From: UBA9300 sp032260385
GTDB lineage: Bacteria; Bacteroidota; Bacteroidia; Bacteroidales; VadinHA17
Direction: 5' to 3'
DNA length: 50,447 bases
Assembly: GCA_032260385.1 (NCBI GenBank)
Contig: JAVVEL010000021.1
Span: 1-50,447 of the forward strand
Shown in pieces: positions 16,801 through 25,900 of the stretch. Numbering within the stretch: position 1 is the stretch's first letter; each line of letters starts with the position of its first letter. The notes beneath the pieces were generated by a model that was given only the letters and a program-made list of their open reading frames with translations, did no database searches and was not told where the DNA came from. The position numbers and the translations under genes were made by a program.

Positions 16801-17235
16801 GAAATGTTCATCTGGTGGGCACCGGAATACTGGCAAAAGACGGTTGAGAGCATCTATTATGGAAAATATGTCAAGTCGGCAGTCTATACCCGTGCCGGCA
16901 GCGGGGAAAGATATATTAGCTGGACAGCCGCTATCCCGGAGGCCGGCTACTACGATGTATATACCCATATAGGCAAGCGGGGCGGTCAACGAATGATGAT
17001 AGGACGAGGCGGGGAAAACAGGAATGTAATGCAGGACCTGCATTTCAAGGTTGAACATGACGATGGAAGTGAGGAAATGACAGTAGACTGGGAAAACGCA
17101 GAAAGCGGATGGAACCACCTTGGGTCATATTACCTCTCACCCGACACCGCCAGGGTGATAATGACGAACCAGTCAGAAGGAAGAACAGTTACCGGGGATG
17201 CAGTGAAATGGGTTAGACAGAATACGATTAAATAA
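13813..17235 (+). CDS. ABC permease fused to inactive M1-aminopeptidase-like fold and golvesin-like C-terminal domain
   Basis: A protein of about 1,140 residues. I start it at the ATG 1 nt after the upstream stop; a TTG three codons earlier is also in frame. Residues about 20-285 contain seven hydrophobic segments of ABC-2 permease type. About 295-490 resembles the beta saddle of M1 aminopeptidases (THWYPVAG near 435), and 495-805 the M1 helical part, but there is no HExxH or GAMEN motif, so it should be catalytically dead. Residues about 847-884 are a Gly/Arg/Met-rich tract. From about 963 to the end, VDNEDPGFRIY, YYGKYVKSAVYTRA, AAIPEAGYYDVYTHI, WNHLGSYYLSP and VTGDAVKWVR match the golvesin C-terminal-like domain, usually found in exported surface enzymes. 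The large domains are probably periplasmic. Confidence 0.85.
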   Translation: MISLHNIRTVARYEAKTLRRSWLFRLFSIGALLILTIMNIGVFSPVGEEDWSFLAIPSSLPLFNLYLINIAQALIVIFLASDFLKRDKKLDTNEVLYTRPMSNMEYIFGKSLGILRLFLGVNILILLICLIINIISKQASIDAAAYIEYLFIITIPTLIFSLGFAYILMSLIRNQAITFLLLLGLAALNMFYLYNRMNSFFDYMLFGFPVFKSSITGFSNLDLIIAQRIMYTSLGLVFIFATILIFKRLPQSRTHRIISSVSLVIFLAITAYTAYYFLDDYFKTQNLKKIISETNSKYENSDFLKVTGADIEIDYSNRFISAMATLGCINKTSGPLSEAPFSLNPGLRVRKIDVNGSPASFTDDGHIVIVDLGESLEPDSSVSIGFTYEGMIEEAYCYPWHTEDIKEDPFTIGPVGLEKRQAVQKDNFLLLTPETHWYPVAGLNFYPGNPARILIDFTDYTLKVTRNNDLVAVSQGERSYDSDYWYFKNEVPLTGISLIEGRYVSDTITVDSTSFIAHYYKEHDYFRNDLNELGDTLANLISGIMTELETNFSTDYPFNSLSLVEVPVYFHSIERKNTQTRAEVQPSLILMPEKLATIGDAGFHGTIKRQKRRMERNNEVITDRELQVRAFNNFVRNTFITNSDFRFNRGNTSLTPGRYLLGPSFYFYKNNFYSDKYPVLNAVFEAHLQKVETPQRGFQRMLLGGLSENDRANTILKDHSLEEILALNPSTDTTRLILTLKGDYLFNLLRAEAGMEEFNEWFASYLEKNKFRNISIDEFNSDLSDRFGFDLNSYLDNWYYGKGQPGFLFTNIMVNEIVVGNRTRYKVSFTASNPEETPGIFNVGFRTGGPGQGGGRGMGGNVSITISASGRGNMSIGMEGRGMQTNDVEQIVRLEAKQAKRVSVILDAQPRGMFINTLFSINNPGELQFPLMDLVQGKTDDNSEGEIILDKLPLLEEENEIIVDNEDPGFRIYQETSSGKLKEWLKIRGDDGNDYREMFIWWAPEYWQKTVESIYYGKYVKSAVYTRAGSGERYISWTAAIPEAGYYDVYTHIGKRGGQRMMIGRGGENRNVMQDLHFKVEHDDGSEEMTVDWENAESGWNHLGSYYLSPDTARVIMTNQSEGRTVTGDAVKWVRQNTIK

Positions 17236-17241
17236 CACTAC

Positions 17242-18702
17242 ATGAAGAAATTAATATTATTACTGGTAGTCCTGAATTTTGCTTTTTATGCAAGAGCACA
17301 GCAGGGCCTGACCCTGGAAATGGCACTTGATATAGCAGAAGAGAACAGCCCCTCAATAAAGAGAACAAGGCTGAACCTTGTAAGAAGCAGGGAAAACCTG
17401 AATGCCCAGAGGGCAGCCCTTAAATCCCAGTTCTCTCTTTCGGTAAATCCTCTTCAGTATACCCATAACAGGGAATTCAACGATCTTGTATCAAGATGGA
17501 ATACCAGGGAAACAACAAGCAGTTTCGGCACCTTCAGAATATCTCAACCCATAGTCGCCACTGATGCCACAATATCATTGAACAACAGGTTTTCATGGCA
17601 AGACTCTTACAGTGAATATAATGATTCGCGTACCAGGGGGTTCAGTAATAACCTGTCACTCAACATAAACCAGCCCCTGTTTACATATAACAGGACAAAG
17701 CTGCAGATAAGTGAGCTGGAACTGGCTCTGGAAAATTCTCAGCTTAACTATGCCATACAGAGGCTTTCACTCGAAAGGCAGGTAGCCCAGTATTTTTACC
17801 TCGTATACCAGCAGCAGCAAAGCCTTATTATTGCAGAAGAGGCTTATCAGAATATGACCAAAAGCTATGATATAATAAGGAATAAAGTTGATGCCGGCTT
17901 ATCAGCCAGGGAAGAACTCTTCCAGGCTGAGCTCAATCTCGCAACCTCAAGTTCTGATGTTGACAACCAGAGGGTGAGCCTCGAAGATGCCAGGGATGAT
18001 TTCAAATTGCTTATCGGAATGAGCCTGTATGACGATATTATAGTTATCCCCGATATTTCTGTCGATACAATTGATGTTGATGTGGCCTTTGCCATAGATC
18101 ATGGGCTGGCAAACAGGATGGAACTCAGGCAAAGGGAAATAGATATTGAGAATTCCGAATTCTCACTTATTCAAACCAGAGCTCTCAATGAATTTCACGG
18201 CGACCTGAATCTCTCGGTCGGTCTGTTCGGTGATAATGAAAATTTCACCGATATTTATGCAAGTCCAACCGACAACCAGCAGGTATCCTTATCCCTTTCC
18301 ATCCCCCTGTGGGACTGGGGTGAGCGTAAATCAAGGATAAAAGCGGCAGAGGCTTCAATCGAATCGCAGATGATAGGCTACGAAGAGGAAGAAAACAATA
18401 TTATAATCAACATAAGAAAGGTATACAGGAACCTTACCAATCTTAAAAACCAGATTGAGATAGCCAGGCAGAATGTCAAGAATGCACAATTGACCTATGA
18501 GCTCAACCTGGAAAAATATGAGAATGGCGACCTTACCGGTATGGATCTTAATATCTACCAGAACCAGCTCTCTGAAAAGCAACTGTCTTTTACCAATGCA
18601 ATAATATCATATAAACTGGAATTGCTTAATCTCAAAATACAAACACTCTATGATTTTGAGAAGAAGGAAACTATAACACCTATAAAGACACTCGAACAAT
18701 AG
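17242..18702 (+). CDS. TolC-family outer-membrane efflux protein
   Basis: A 486-residue outer-membrane channel protein with a signal peptide (hydrophobic 3-17, cleavage near ARAQ). The mature part starts QGLTLEMALDIAEENSPSIK, the standard TolC-family opening. It has two long helical repeats (about 165-270 and 365-475) with patterns such as QRLSLERQVAQYFYLVYQQQ and ISYKLELLNLKIQTLYDFE, and the conserved LSIPLWDWGERKSRIKAAEA. TolC-family trimers form the outer-membrane duct for tripartite exporters. It begins 6 nt after the ABC permease fusion and precedes the adaptor gene, so it is the outer-membrane exit of this operon. Confidence 0.93.
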   Translation: MKKLILLLVVLNFAFYARAQQGLTLEMALDIAEENSPSIKRTRLNLVRSRENLNAQRAALKSQFSLSVNPLQYTHNREFNDLVSRWNTRETTSSFGTFRISQPIVATDATISLNNRFSWQDSYSEYNDSRTRGFSNNLSLNINQPLFTYNRTKLQISELELALENSQLNYAIQRLSLERQVAQYFYLVYQQQQSLIIAEEAYQNMTKSYDIIRNKVDAGLSAREELFQAELNLATSSSDVDNQRVSLEDARDDFKLLIGMSLYDDIIVIPDISVDTIDVDVAFAIDHGLANRMELRQREIDIENSEFSLIQTRALNEFHGDLNLSVGLFGDNENFTDIYASPTDNQQVSLSLSIPLWDWGERKSRIKAAEASIESQMIGYEEEENNIIINIRKVYRNLTNLKNQIEIARQNVKNAQLTYELNLEKYENGDLTGMDLNIYQNQLSEKQLSFTNAIISYKLELLNLKIQTLYDFEKKETITPIKTLEQ

Positions 18703-18726
18703 TAAATAACGAAACAACATAATATC

Positions 18727-19779
18727 ATGAAAATAAAACTGATATATCTCTTATTCCTATCACTGCTTTTCGCAGGATGCAATAACCAGGATGCCGGTCT
18801 GGAGGCTGACGTCGAAATTCCTGTTTCAGTAGAAGACATAAAACTAAAATCCATCGAGGAATTTGTCAGCACTACAGGCACCGTCTATCCGGTTGTGGAT
18901 GTTCAACTCCAGGCTGAGATAGCCGCCAGGTACTACCTTGAGAAGAACCCGGCAACAGGCAGGCAATGGCAGCTTGGTGACAGGGTCAGAAAAGGCTCAT
19001 TAATTGTCCGCCTCGAAGATGAAGAATACGAAAACAATGTTAAGCTGGAACTCTATGAGCTAAATCTTGAACTCTCCCGGAGCAATCTTGAAAAACAGGA
19101 GTCCTTATACGAAAAGGGAGGCGTAACACTCAATGAATTGAAACAGGCAGGCTATGATTACACCAACGCACAGATAACGGTTGAAAATGCACGCCTTCAG
19201 ATCGAAAAGATGAAAATAACATCTCCCTTTGACGGGATTATTACCAAACTGCCATACTATACCCAGGGATCGGAAATACAGACCGGCACCATGGTTGCGG
19301 GCATTATGGATTACAAATCAATGCTACTGGATATTAACCTTCCTGAAAAATATATAAATGACATCAATACCGGGCAGACAGCCAGAATAACCAATTATGC
19401 CCTTCCCGGAGACACGCTGCAGGGCAGGATCACACAATTGTCGCCTGCAATAAACCCGCAGACAAGAACCTTCCAGGGTAGTATTGAAATAAACAACCCG
19501 GAGCTGAAACTGAGGCCGGGAATGTTTGTTAAGGCTGATATTATTACCAGCCGTGCCGACTCGGTTATCGTAATACCCAAGGATATTATCCTGTCAAGGC
19601 AAAGAGGAATGACTGTTTTCATTGTAAACAGGGGTGTTGCCAATGAACGTATAATAGCCACCGGACTGGAGAATAACCAAGAGGTTGAAGTGATAAGGGG
19701 ATTGAACACCAACGAGAGAATAGTGACTGACGGCTTTGAAACGCTCAGCCATAATGCCAGGGTAAAAATACTGAAATAA
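18727..19779 (+). CDS. RND efflux periplasmic adaptor (membrane fusion protein), lipoprotein
   Basis: A 350-residue adaptor with a lipoprotein signal (lipobox LFAGC, Cys18). It shows the usual order: membrane-proximal strand, lipoyl half (EEFVSTTGTVYPVVDVQLQA), a short alpha-hairpin (about 105-155, with ESLYEKGGVTLNELKQAGYD), lipoyl half ITSPFDGIITKLPYYTQGSE, and beta-barrel segments up to GLNTNERIVTDGFETLS. Such adaptors bridge the inner-membrane RND pump and TolC. It is the only adaptor in the operon, although two RND permeases follow, so both may share it. Confidence 0.93.
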   Translation: MKIKLIYLLFLSLLFAGCNNQDAGLEADVEIPVSVEDIKLKSIEEFVSTTGTVYPVVDVQLQAEIAARYYLEKNPATGRQWQLGDRVRKGSLIVRLEDEEYENNVKLELYELNLELSRSNLEKQESLYEKGGVTLNELKQAGYDYTNAQITVENARLQIEKMKITSPFDGIITKLPYYTQGSEIQTGTMVAGIMDYKSMLLDINLPEKYINDINTGQTARITNYALPGDTLQGRITQLSPAINPQTRTFQGSIEINNPELKLRPGMFVKADIITSRADSVIVIPKDIILSRQRGMTVFIVNRGVANERIIATGLENNQEVEVIRGLNTNERIVTDGFETLSHNARVKILK

Positions 19780-19791
19780 GCATCCCGAAAA

Positions 19792-22700
19792 ATGAAAAAA
19801 ATAGCCCGATTTGCAGTTGAAAATCCGGTAACTATACTTATGCTGGTACTGGGCATAATCCTGCTTGGAATAATATCCTTCGGTAAGCTTGGAACAGACC
19901 TGTTCCCCGACCTGAATAATCCGAAGATCTATATTGAACTGCAGGCCGGTGAACGTCCACCTGAAGAGATGGAAAAACAATTTGTTGACCAGGTTGAATC
20001 GATAGCGATGCGACAGAAGGATGCAATTAATGTTTCATCTGTTTCCATGGTGGGTACAGCCCGGGTCATTGTTGAATATGCCTGGAACAAGGATATGGAT
20101 GAGGCTTTCCTTGACCTCCAGAAGGATATCAGTTCATTCAGCCAGAATGCAGATCTCGATGAATTCAATATAAGCCAGTATGATCCCAATGCCACCCCTG
20201 TAATGATCATAGCCCTGAAGCATGACAGGATAAGCAATATGGATGAACTGCGGCAGACAGCCGAAAATTATATACGAAATGAGCTTATCAGGCTGGAAGG
20301 CATAGCCGACATACAACTGTCAGGCCATGAAGAGAGTGAGGTGGTGATAGAAACTAATGAATACATGCTCCAGGCTTATGATATGTCAACCTCCGACATA
20401 GCCCAGCAAATAAACAGCTATAACCGCAACGTGTCGGGCGGCTCAATAAGCGACCTGGGAACCAGGTATGTAGTTAAGGGGGTCAGTGTTATCGAAGAGG
20501 TTGATGACCTGAAACACATTATAGTAGGCTTCAGGGAAATAGCAGAAGGATCACAGGCAGGGAGCACGGCAGAAACCCTGGATGCGGCTGAGAGAATACC
20601 GGTTTACCTCAATGATGTTGCAGATGTTTACGTCGCAAACAAGGACCCGGAAAATATTGTAACTGTTAACGGTGAGCGATGTGTGGGCCTGTCTGTATAT
20701 AAAGAGCCCCGCTATAATACGGTTAATGCAGTGGAAGAACTGACAGAGGCAATTGAGGAACTGAAGAAGGCCCTGCCCGGCTATGAATTTATTATCGTGC
20801 AGGACCAGGGCCAGTTTATTGACAGTGCCATCAATGAAGTGGAAGAAACTGCCCTCTTTGGAATAATACTTGCCGTATTCGTGCTCTTTATCTTTCTTCG
20901 CCGTATAGGGACAACCCTTGTTGTGAGTATTGCGATACCCATTTCAATTATCGCAACTTTCAACCTTATGTATTTCAATAATCTTACAATAAATATAATG
21001 ACCCTCGGGGGGCTGGCACTGGGAGCCGGGATGCTGGTTGATAATGCCATAGTAGTCCTGGAAAATATCTTCCGGAATTATGAATCCGGAATGTCTCTTA
21101 AGGAAGCTGCCATTGAAGGGACGGCCCAGGTGGGAGGAGCCATAACGGCATCAACAATAACCACAATAGTAGTGTTTCTTCCAATAGTCTATCTCCAGGG
21201 AGCATCCGGGGAACTGTTCAAGGACCAGGCGTGGACGGTGGCATTTTCCCTCCTGTCATCCCTCTTTGTTGCCATACTTGTGATACCATTGCTCGTGACA
21301 ACCTTCTTTAAAGACAGAAAAAAGAAAAGAAAAGAAAGGGCAGTGAGTTTTAAATGGTATACCTCCTGGCTGGAAAAAATAATAGCCCGCAAGGGACTTG
21401 TTATGATCCTTGCATTAATACTGCTGGCTGCTACGGCTTATATAATACCAAGAGTGGGCAGTGAATTTATGCCCGGCGCCGAATCATCGGAATTTACCAT
21501 AGAGATGAAAATGCCGGAAGGTACCATGCTGGAACGAACAGCCGAAACAACGAGGAAGGTGGAAAACATAATAAGGGAAATCCTTGGTGAAAGGCTTGAG
21601 ATGCTGTACAGCCATTCCGGACTCACAACCACAACGGGATCAGGTGAAGCAGACCTGTTCAGGGACGAAAACACCTCAATGATAAGAGTGTTTCTCAGCG
21701 ATGAAGCTGCAGCTCATTCAGGTGAAGTCATCCTCCTGCTCCAGGAAAAATTTTCTTCCATGAAGGATATTGAAATCAGCTTTAAACGGGAAGAAACATC
21801 CCTGCAAACAACCCTGGGAACAGATGAGGCTCCCCTGGTAGTAGAGGTAAGAGGCGAGGATCCCGATATCATACGGAACCTCACAGAAGAAGTGAAGGCC
21901 CGGCTCGCAGAATCAGAAAACCTGTATAATATCACAAGCTCACTGGACGAAGGGACTCCGGAGGTAGACATAGTAATTGACCGTTATAAGGCAAGTCATT
22001 ACAGTGTGAGCGTTGAAAGCATAATATCCCAGGTACAGTCGTACCTCACCGGGACAAAAGCGGGCGACTTTGAACAGGGCGGTGAACTAAAGGATATAAG
22101 CATCAAACTGGAAGACTTACCACTGAAAAGCTTGCAAAACCTGCTGATAAAGGCCGGCTCGGTGTCGATACCTCTCAGTGAGCTGGCAGCTATAAAAAAA
22201 GTAAGTGCCCCACGTGAAATAAACAGGAATAACCAGGTAAGAACCAGTTATGTATATGCAATGGCCGATGAGGATATCCCTTTTGACCATATAGTCAGGT
22301 CAACAGAAAAGACACTGGCCGGAATAAGTCTCCCGGCAGACTATCGAACCATAATCACCGGAGAGGAACTTAAGCGTAAAGAATCAATGGAAAACCTGAC
22401 TTTTGCCCTCATCCTTTCCATCATCCTTGTTTATATGGTCCTGGCCTCACAGTTTGAATCACTCATCCATCCCTTTGTCATATTGCTGACCATCCCCCTT
22501 GCAGCAGTGGGCTCAGTATGGATATTTTTCCTTCTCGGTAAGACACTCAATATAATGGCATATATCGGCATAATAATGCTGGCAGGCATTGCCGTTAATG
22601 ACTCCATTATCCTCATCGACAGGATTAACCAGCTCAGGGCAGAGGGTATGAGCAGGCGCAAAGCAATAATTGAAGCAGGAGGTCAAAGGATCAGGCCTAT

Positions 22701-22923
22701 TGTAATGACAAGTATTACCACAATACTGGCACTCTTACCTCTGACATTCGGATTTGGAGAAAGTGCCTCCCTCAGGTCACCTATGGCCCTGGCTGTGATT
22801 GGCGGACTTGTAACATCAACCATACTGACCCTGGTGGTTATTCCCTGTGTATACTGGTCACTGGATGCACTGAAAGACATGGTGAGTGGAAGGAAAGAAA
22901 GCCTTATTACACAATCCGAGTAG
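19792..22923 (+). CDS. RND efflux permease (HAE1/AcrB family)
   Basis: A 1,043-residue inner-membrane RND pump with the standard plan: TM1 near 11-31, a large periplasmic loop, TM2-7 (about 350-560), a second periplasmic loop (about 565-865) and TM8-12 (about 870-1025). In TM4 the motif GMLVDNAIVVLEN has D417-N418 where AcrB has the Asp407-Asp408 pair, and TM10 reads VND (935-937) with no Lys equivalent to AcrB K940, as in many non-proteobacterial HAE1 pumps. It starts 12 nt after the adaptor and ends 6 nt before the second RND gene. It may form heterotrimers with that protein, as MdtB/MdtC do. Substrate unknown. Confidence 0.93.
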   Translation: MKKIARFAVENPVTILMLVLGIILLGIISFGKLGTDLFPDLNNPKIYIELQAGERPPEEMEKQFVDQVESIAMRQKDAINVSSVSMVGTARVIVEYAWNKDMDEAFLDLQKDISSFSQNADLDEFNISQYDPNATPVMIIALKHDRISNMDELRQTAENYIRNELIRLEGIADIQLSGHEESEVVIETNEYMLQAYDMSTSDIAQQINSYNRNVSGGSISDLGTRYVVKGVSVIEEVDDLKHIIVGFREIAEGSQAGSTAETLDAAERIPVYLNDVADVYVANKDPENIVTVNGERCVGLSVYKEPRYNTVNAVEELTEAIEELKKALPGYEFIIVQDQGQFIDSAINEVEETALFGIILAVFVLFIFLRRIGTTLVVSIAIPISIIATFNLMYFNNLTINIMTLGGLALGAGMLVDNAIVVLENIFRNYESGMSLKEAAIEGTAQVGGAITASTITTIVVFLPIVYLQGASGELFKDQAWTVAFSLLSSLFVAILVIPLLVTTFFKDRKKKRKERAVSFKWYTSWLEKIIARKGLVMILALILLAATAYIIPRVGSEFMPGAESSEFTIEMKMPEGTMLERTAETTRKVENIIREILGERLEMLYSHSGLTTTTGSGEADLFRDENTSMIRVFLSDEAAAHSGEVILLLQEKFSSMKDIEISFKREETSLQTTLGTDEAPLVVEVRGEDPDIIRNLTEEVKARLAESENLYNITSSLDEGTPEVDIVIDRYKASHYSVSVESIISQVQSYLTGTKAGDFEQGGELKDISIKLEDLPLKSLQNLLIKAGSVSIPLSELAAIKKVSAPREINRNNQVRTSYVYAMADEDIPFDHIVRSTEKTLAGISLPADYRTIITGEELKRKESMENLTFALILSIILVYMVLASQFESLIHPFVILLTIPLAAVGSVWIFFLLGKTLNIMAYIGIIMLAGIAVNDSIILIDRINQLRAEGMSRRKAIIEAGGQRIRPIVMTSITTILALLPLTFGFGESASLRSPMALAVIGGLVTSTILTLVVIPCVYWSLDALKDMVSGRKESLITQSE

Positions 22924-22929
22924 ACTGCT

Positions 22930-25900
22930 ATGGAATTTATAATCAAAAGAAAGACTCTCATCAGCATGCTCTTTATTGGGCTGTCACTTCTTGGTTATGT
23001 ATCATATCAGCAACTGCAGGTTGAGCTTTACCCCAATGCACAATTACCTACTCTTATCGTCCAGGTTAGTTCAGTACTGGATGTTGACCCCTCATATATT
23101 GAAAACCAGGCAATAATCCCCGTTGAAGGAGCTGTCGGGACACTCGAAAACGTCGAGAAGATAGAATCTACAGTTACATCCCGCTATGGAATGGTAATAA
23201 TTTATTACAGCCAGAATGCCGATCTTAAATACTCCTACCTCAAGCTGCAGGAAAAAGTGAATGTGCTGTCAGCAAGCCTTCCTGAAGAATTTGTAATTAA
23301 TATTATAAGGATTGACCTTGAACAGCTTAACAGCCAGTTTATGGACCTGCAGGTCAGGGGCAGCGGAGGTGTCGACAGGATAAGGAATATAGCCGACAGG
23401 GAAATCAAACCTGAGCTTGAGAATATAGACGGGCTTGCAGGGGTGGAAGTCTTCGGGGGAAGGGAAAGCTCCATAGAGATAAGACTGGATGAGGAAGCCT
23501 GCAAGGCAAATGGTATAACAATGAACAGGGTCAGGTCCCTGATTGCCTCTAACAGTAATGATAAGGTATTTGCCGGCAGGGTATACGAAGCAGACAGGAG
23601 ATTTTTTGTAAATATTGCAGCTGAATTCGATAATGTCACTGATATCCAGAATATAGTGGTGAATCCCCAGGGACCTGTACTGCTGAAGGATGTGGCAGAA
23701 ATATTCTTCGGTGTAAAGGAGGAGGAATCATACAGCCGTGTAAACGGCCTCGATGCCGTGACCATTAACCTGGTTTATGATAACCAGGCTAATATCATCG
23801 ATCTCTCCCACCACACCCTCGAAGTCATAGATGAGCTTAACCAGAAACTGGCTTCTGCAGGTGTGGAGGTTCTTGTCCAGAACAATAACGCCGAGGTGAT
23901 GGAAAAGAATATTGACCAGATAATTAACCTTGCCCTGCTGGGCGGACTCCTTGCTGTTGTAATACTGTGGTTCTTCCTCAGAAATCTGAGGCTGGTTTTC
24001 ATCATTGCTTTCTCCATACCTGTATCCGTATTCACAGCCTTCAATTTTTTCTATGCGGCCGGTATAACCGTGAACAGCCTTACCCTGGTAGGCATGGCCC
24101 TTGCCATAGGTATGCTCATCGACAACTCGGTTGTTGTGCTGGAGAATATTTACAGGCTCGCAGGAAGTGGATCCTCTACCGACGAGGCAGTGAAGAAAGG
24201 GACGAAGGAAGTGTACAGGTCAGTGATAGCCGCTACACTTACCACCATAACAGTCTTCCTGCCCTTTGTTTTCTCGGATAATTTCCTTGTAAAAATAATA
24301 GGCAAGAATATTGGCGTCTCAATAGTGTCAACCCTGCTGGTTTCACTGGCCGTGGCTTTGCTGTTAATACCCATGGCAACCCACTACCTGCTTTCGTGGT
24401 CAAAAAACAGTCAGTCACAGGTCTTCAAGAGACTCTCAATCCACGACCGCCTGATACAATACTACCTTCTCATCCTGAAAGCCAGCATGCGCCGTCCGGC
24501 TACTACTATTATAGGCAGCCTGGTAGTCTTTTTTGCAGCACTGCTGATAAGCCTGGGACTAAGCATTAACAGCCTGGAAGAGATAGAAACAGGAAGCTTC
24601 CCGGTGAGTATAATCATGCCGGCAGGATCAACTCTCGAAAAAACAGATGCCCTGGTAGGTGAACTGGAAAAACGCCTCGGCAATCTCCCTGAAAAAGGAG
24701 ACATCATATCAAAGATCGAGGAAGACCAGGCTTCGCTTACAGTCCGGTTAAAGGAAGACTGGGACAAGGGAAGTGACCGTAAACTTGCTGAAATAAAAAA
24801 CGATATTTATGAACGGGTACACGATTTCGGAGGCGCTGAAATAACTATGGGCGAGCTTTCCTCCGGCTCGGGCATGGGTGGCGGTGGCGGTGGCGGAACC
24901 GGCGGGCTTAACCCGGGAGAGGGATTTACACGTATGCTGGGCATTGGGTCCGAGTCTGAGAGCATAATAATCAAGGGCCAGGACTTCAGCAAGATGAGAG
25001 ATCTGGCTGACGATATGGAGTATTATTTGGAAGACCTGAACACCATCAGATCGGTTAGTGCTAATATCCAGGATAATACGCCTGAAGTGCAGCTTAATTT
25101 CAATACCGAGCTGATGAGCAGGAACAATATCAGCCTGAATAATATTGCCCAGGAACTGGCATCATTTCAACCTGAATATTCATCAGGTGTGAAATTCAAA
25201 CAGGGCGAAGAGGAATATGATATAATAATAAAATACCAAAGACCGGAGGAAGAGGAAGAAGAGTATAAAAATATTGATGACCTTAAACAATTACAGATAT
25301 CAGGAGCAAGCGGCAACATTGTTGAACTGGAAGAGATTGCCGCAATAGTATTCTCCTACGGTATGGGTAATATACATCGTGAAAACCAGGAGAAGAGCAT
25401 TACTCTTACCTACAGGTTTAATGATGAGATAACTTCATCCAAGACCTTGCTCGAAAGTGCCAGGGAAGAAATAGACAACCTTATTGCAGGGATGAATATC
25501 CCTTCGGGTATAGCCATTGAAGTGATACATGAAGAAGACCAGTTGAAAGATTTCTACTACCTCATAGCCATTGCCTTCCTGCTGATTTTTATGATCCTGG
25601 CGGCTGTTTTTGAATCATTGTCAACACCGGTAGTGCTAATGCTATCAATACCCCTGGCAGCACTGGGTTCACTTATTACACTCATACTTACAGGCAACTC
25701 ATTGCTAAATGCCAATACACTTACAGGGTTTCTTATTTTGCTGGGCGTGGTGGTCAATAATGGTATAATCCTTATCGATTATTCAAATATACTGAGGAAA
25801 AGAGGATACAGGAGATCAAGAGCTCTTATGACGGCCGGTCTGGCCCGCGTGAGGCCCATTCTTATTACCGCAATCACAACCATTGTGGCATTAATGCCGC

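Noticed and set aside
13813..17235. Active M1 aminopeptidase in the ABC permease
   Set aside because: No HExxH and no GAMEN motif can be found in the M1-like region, so enzymatic activity is not supported.
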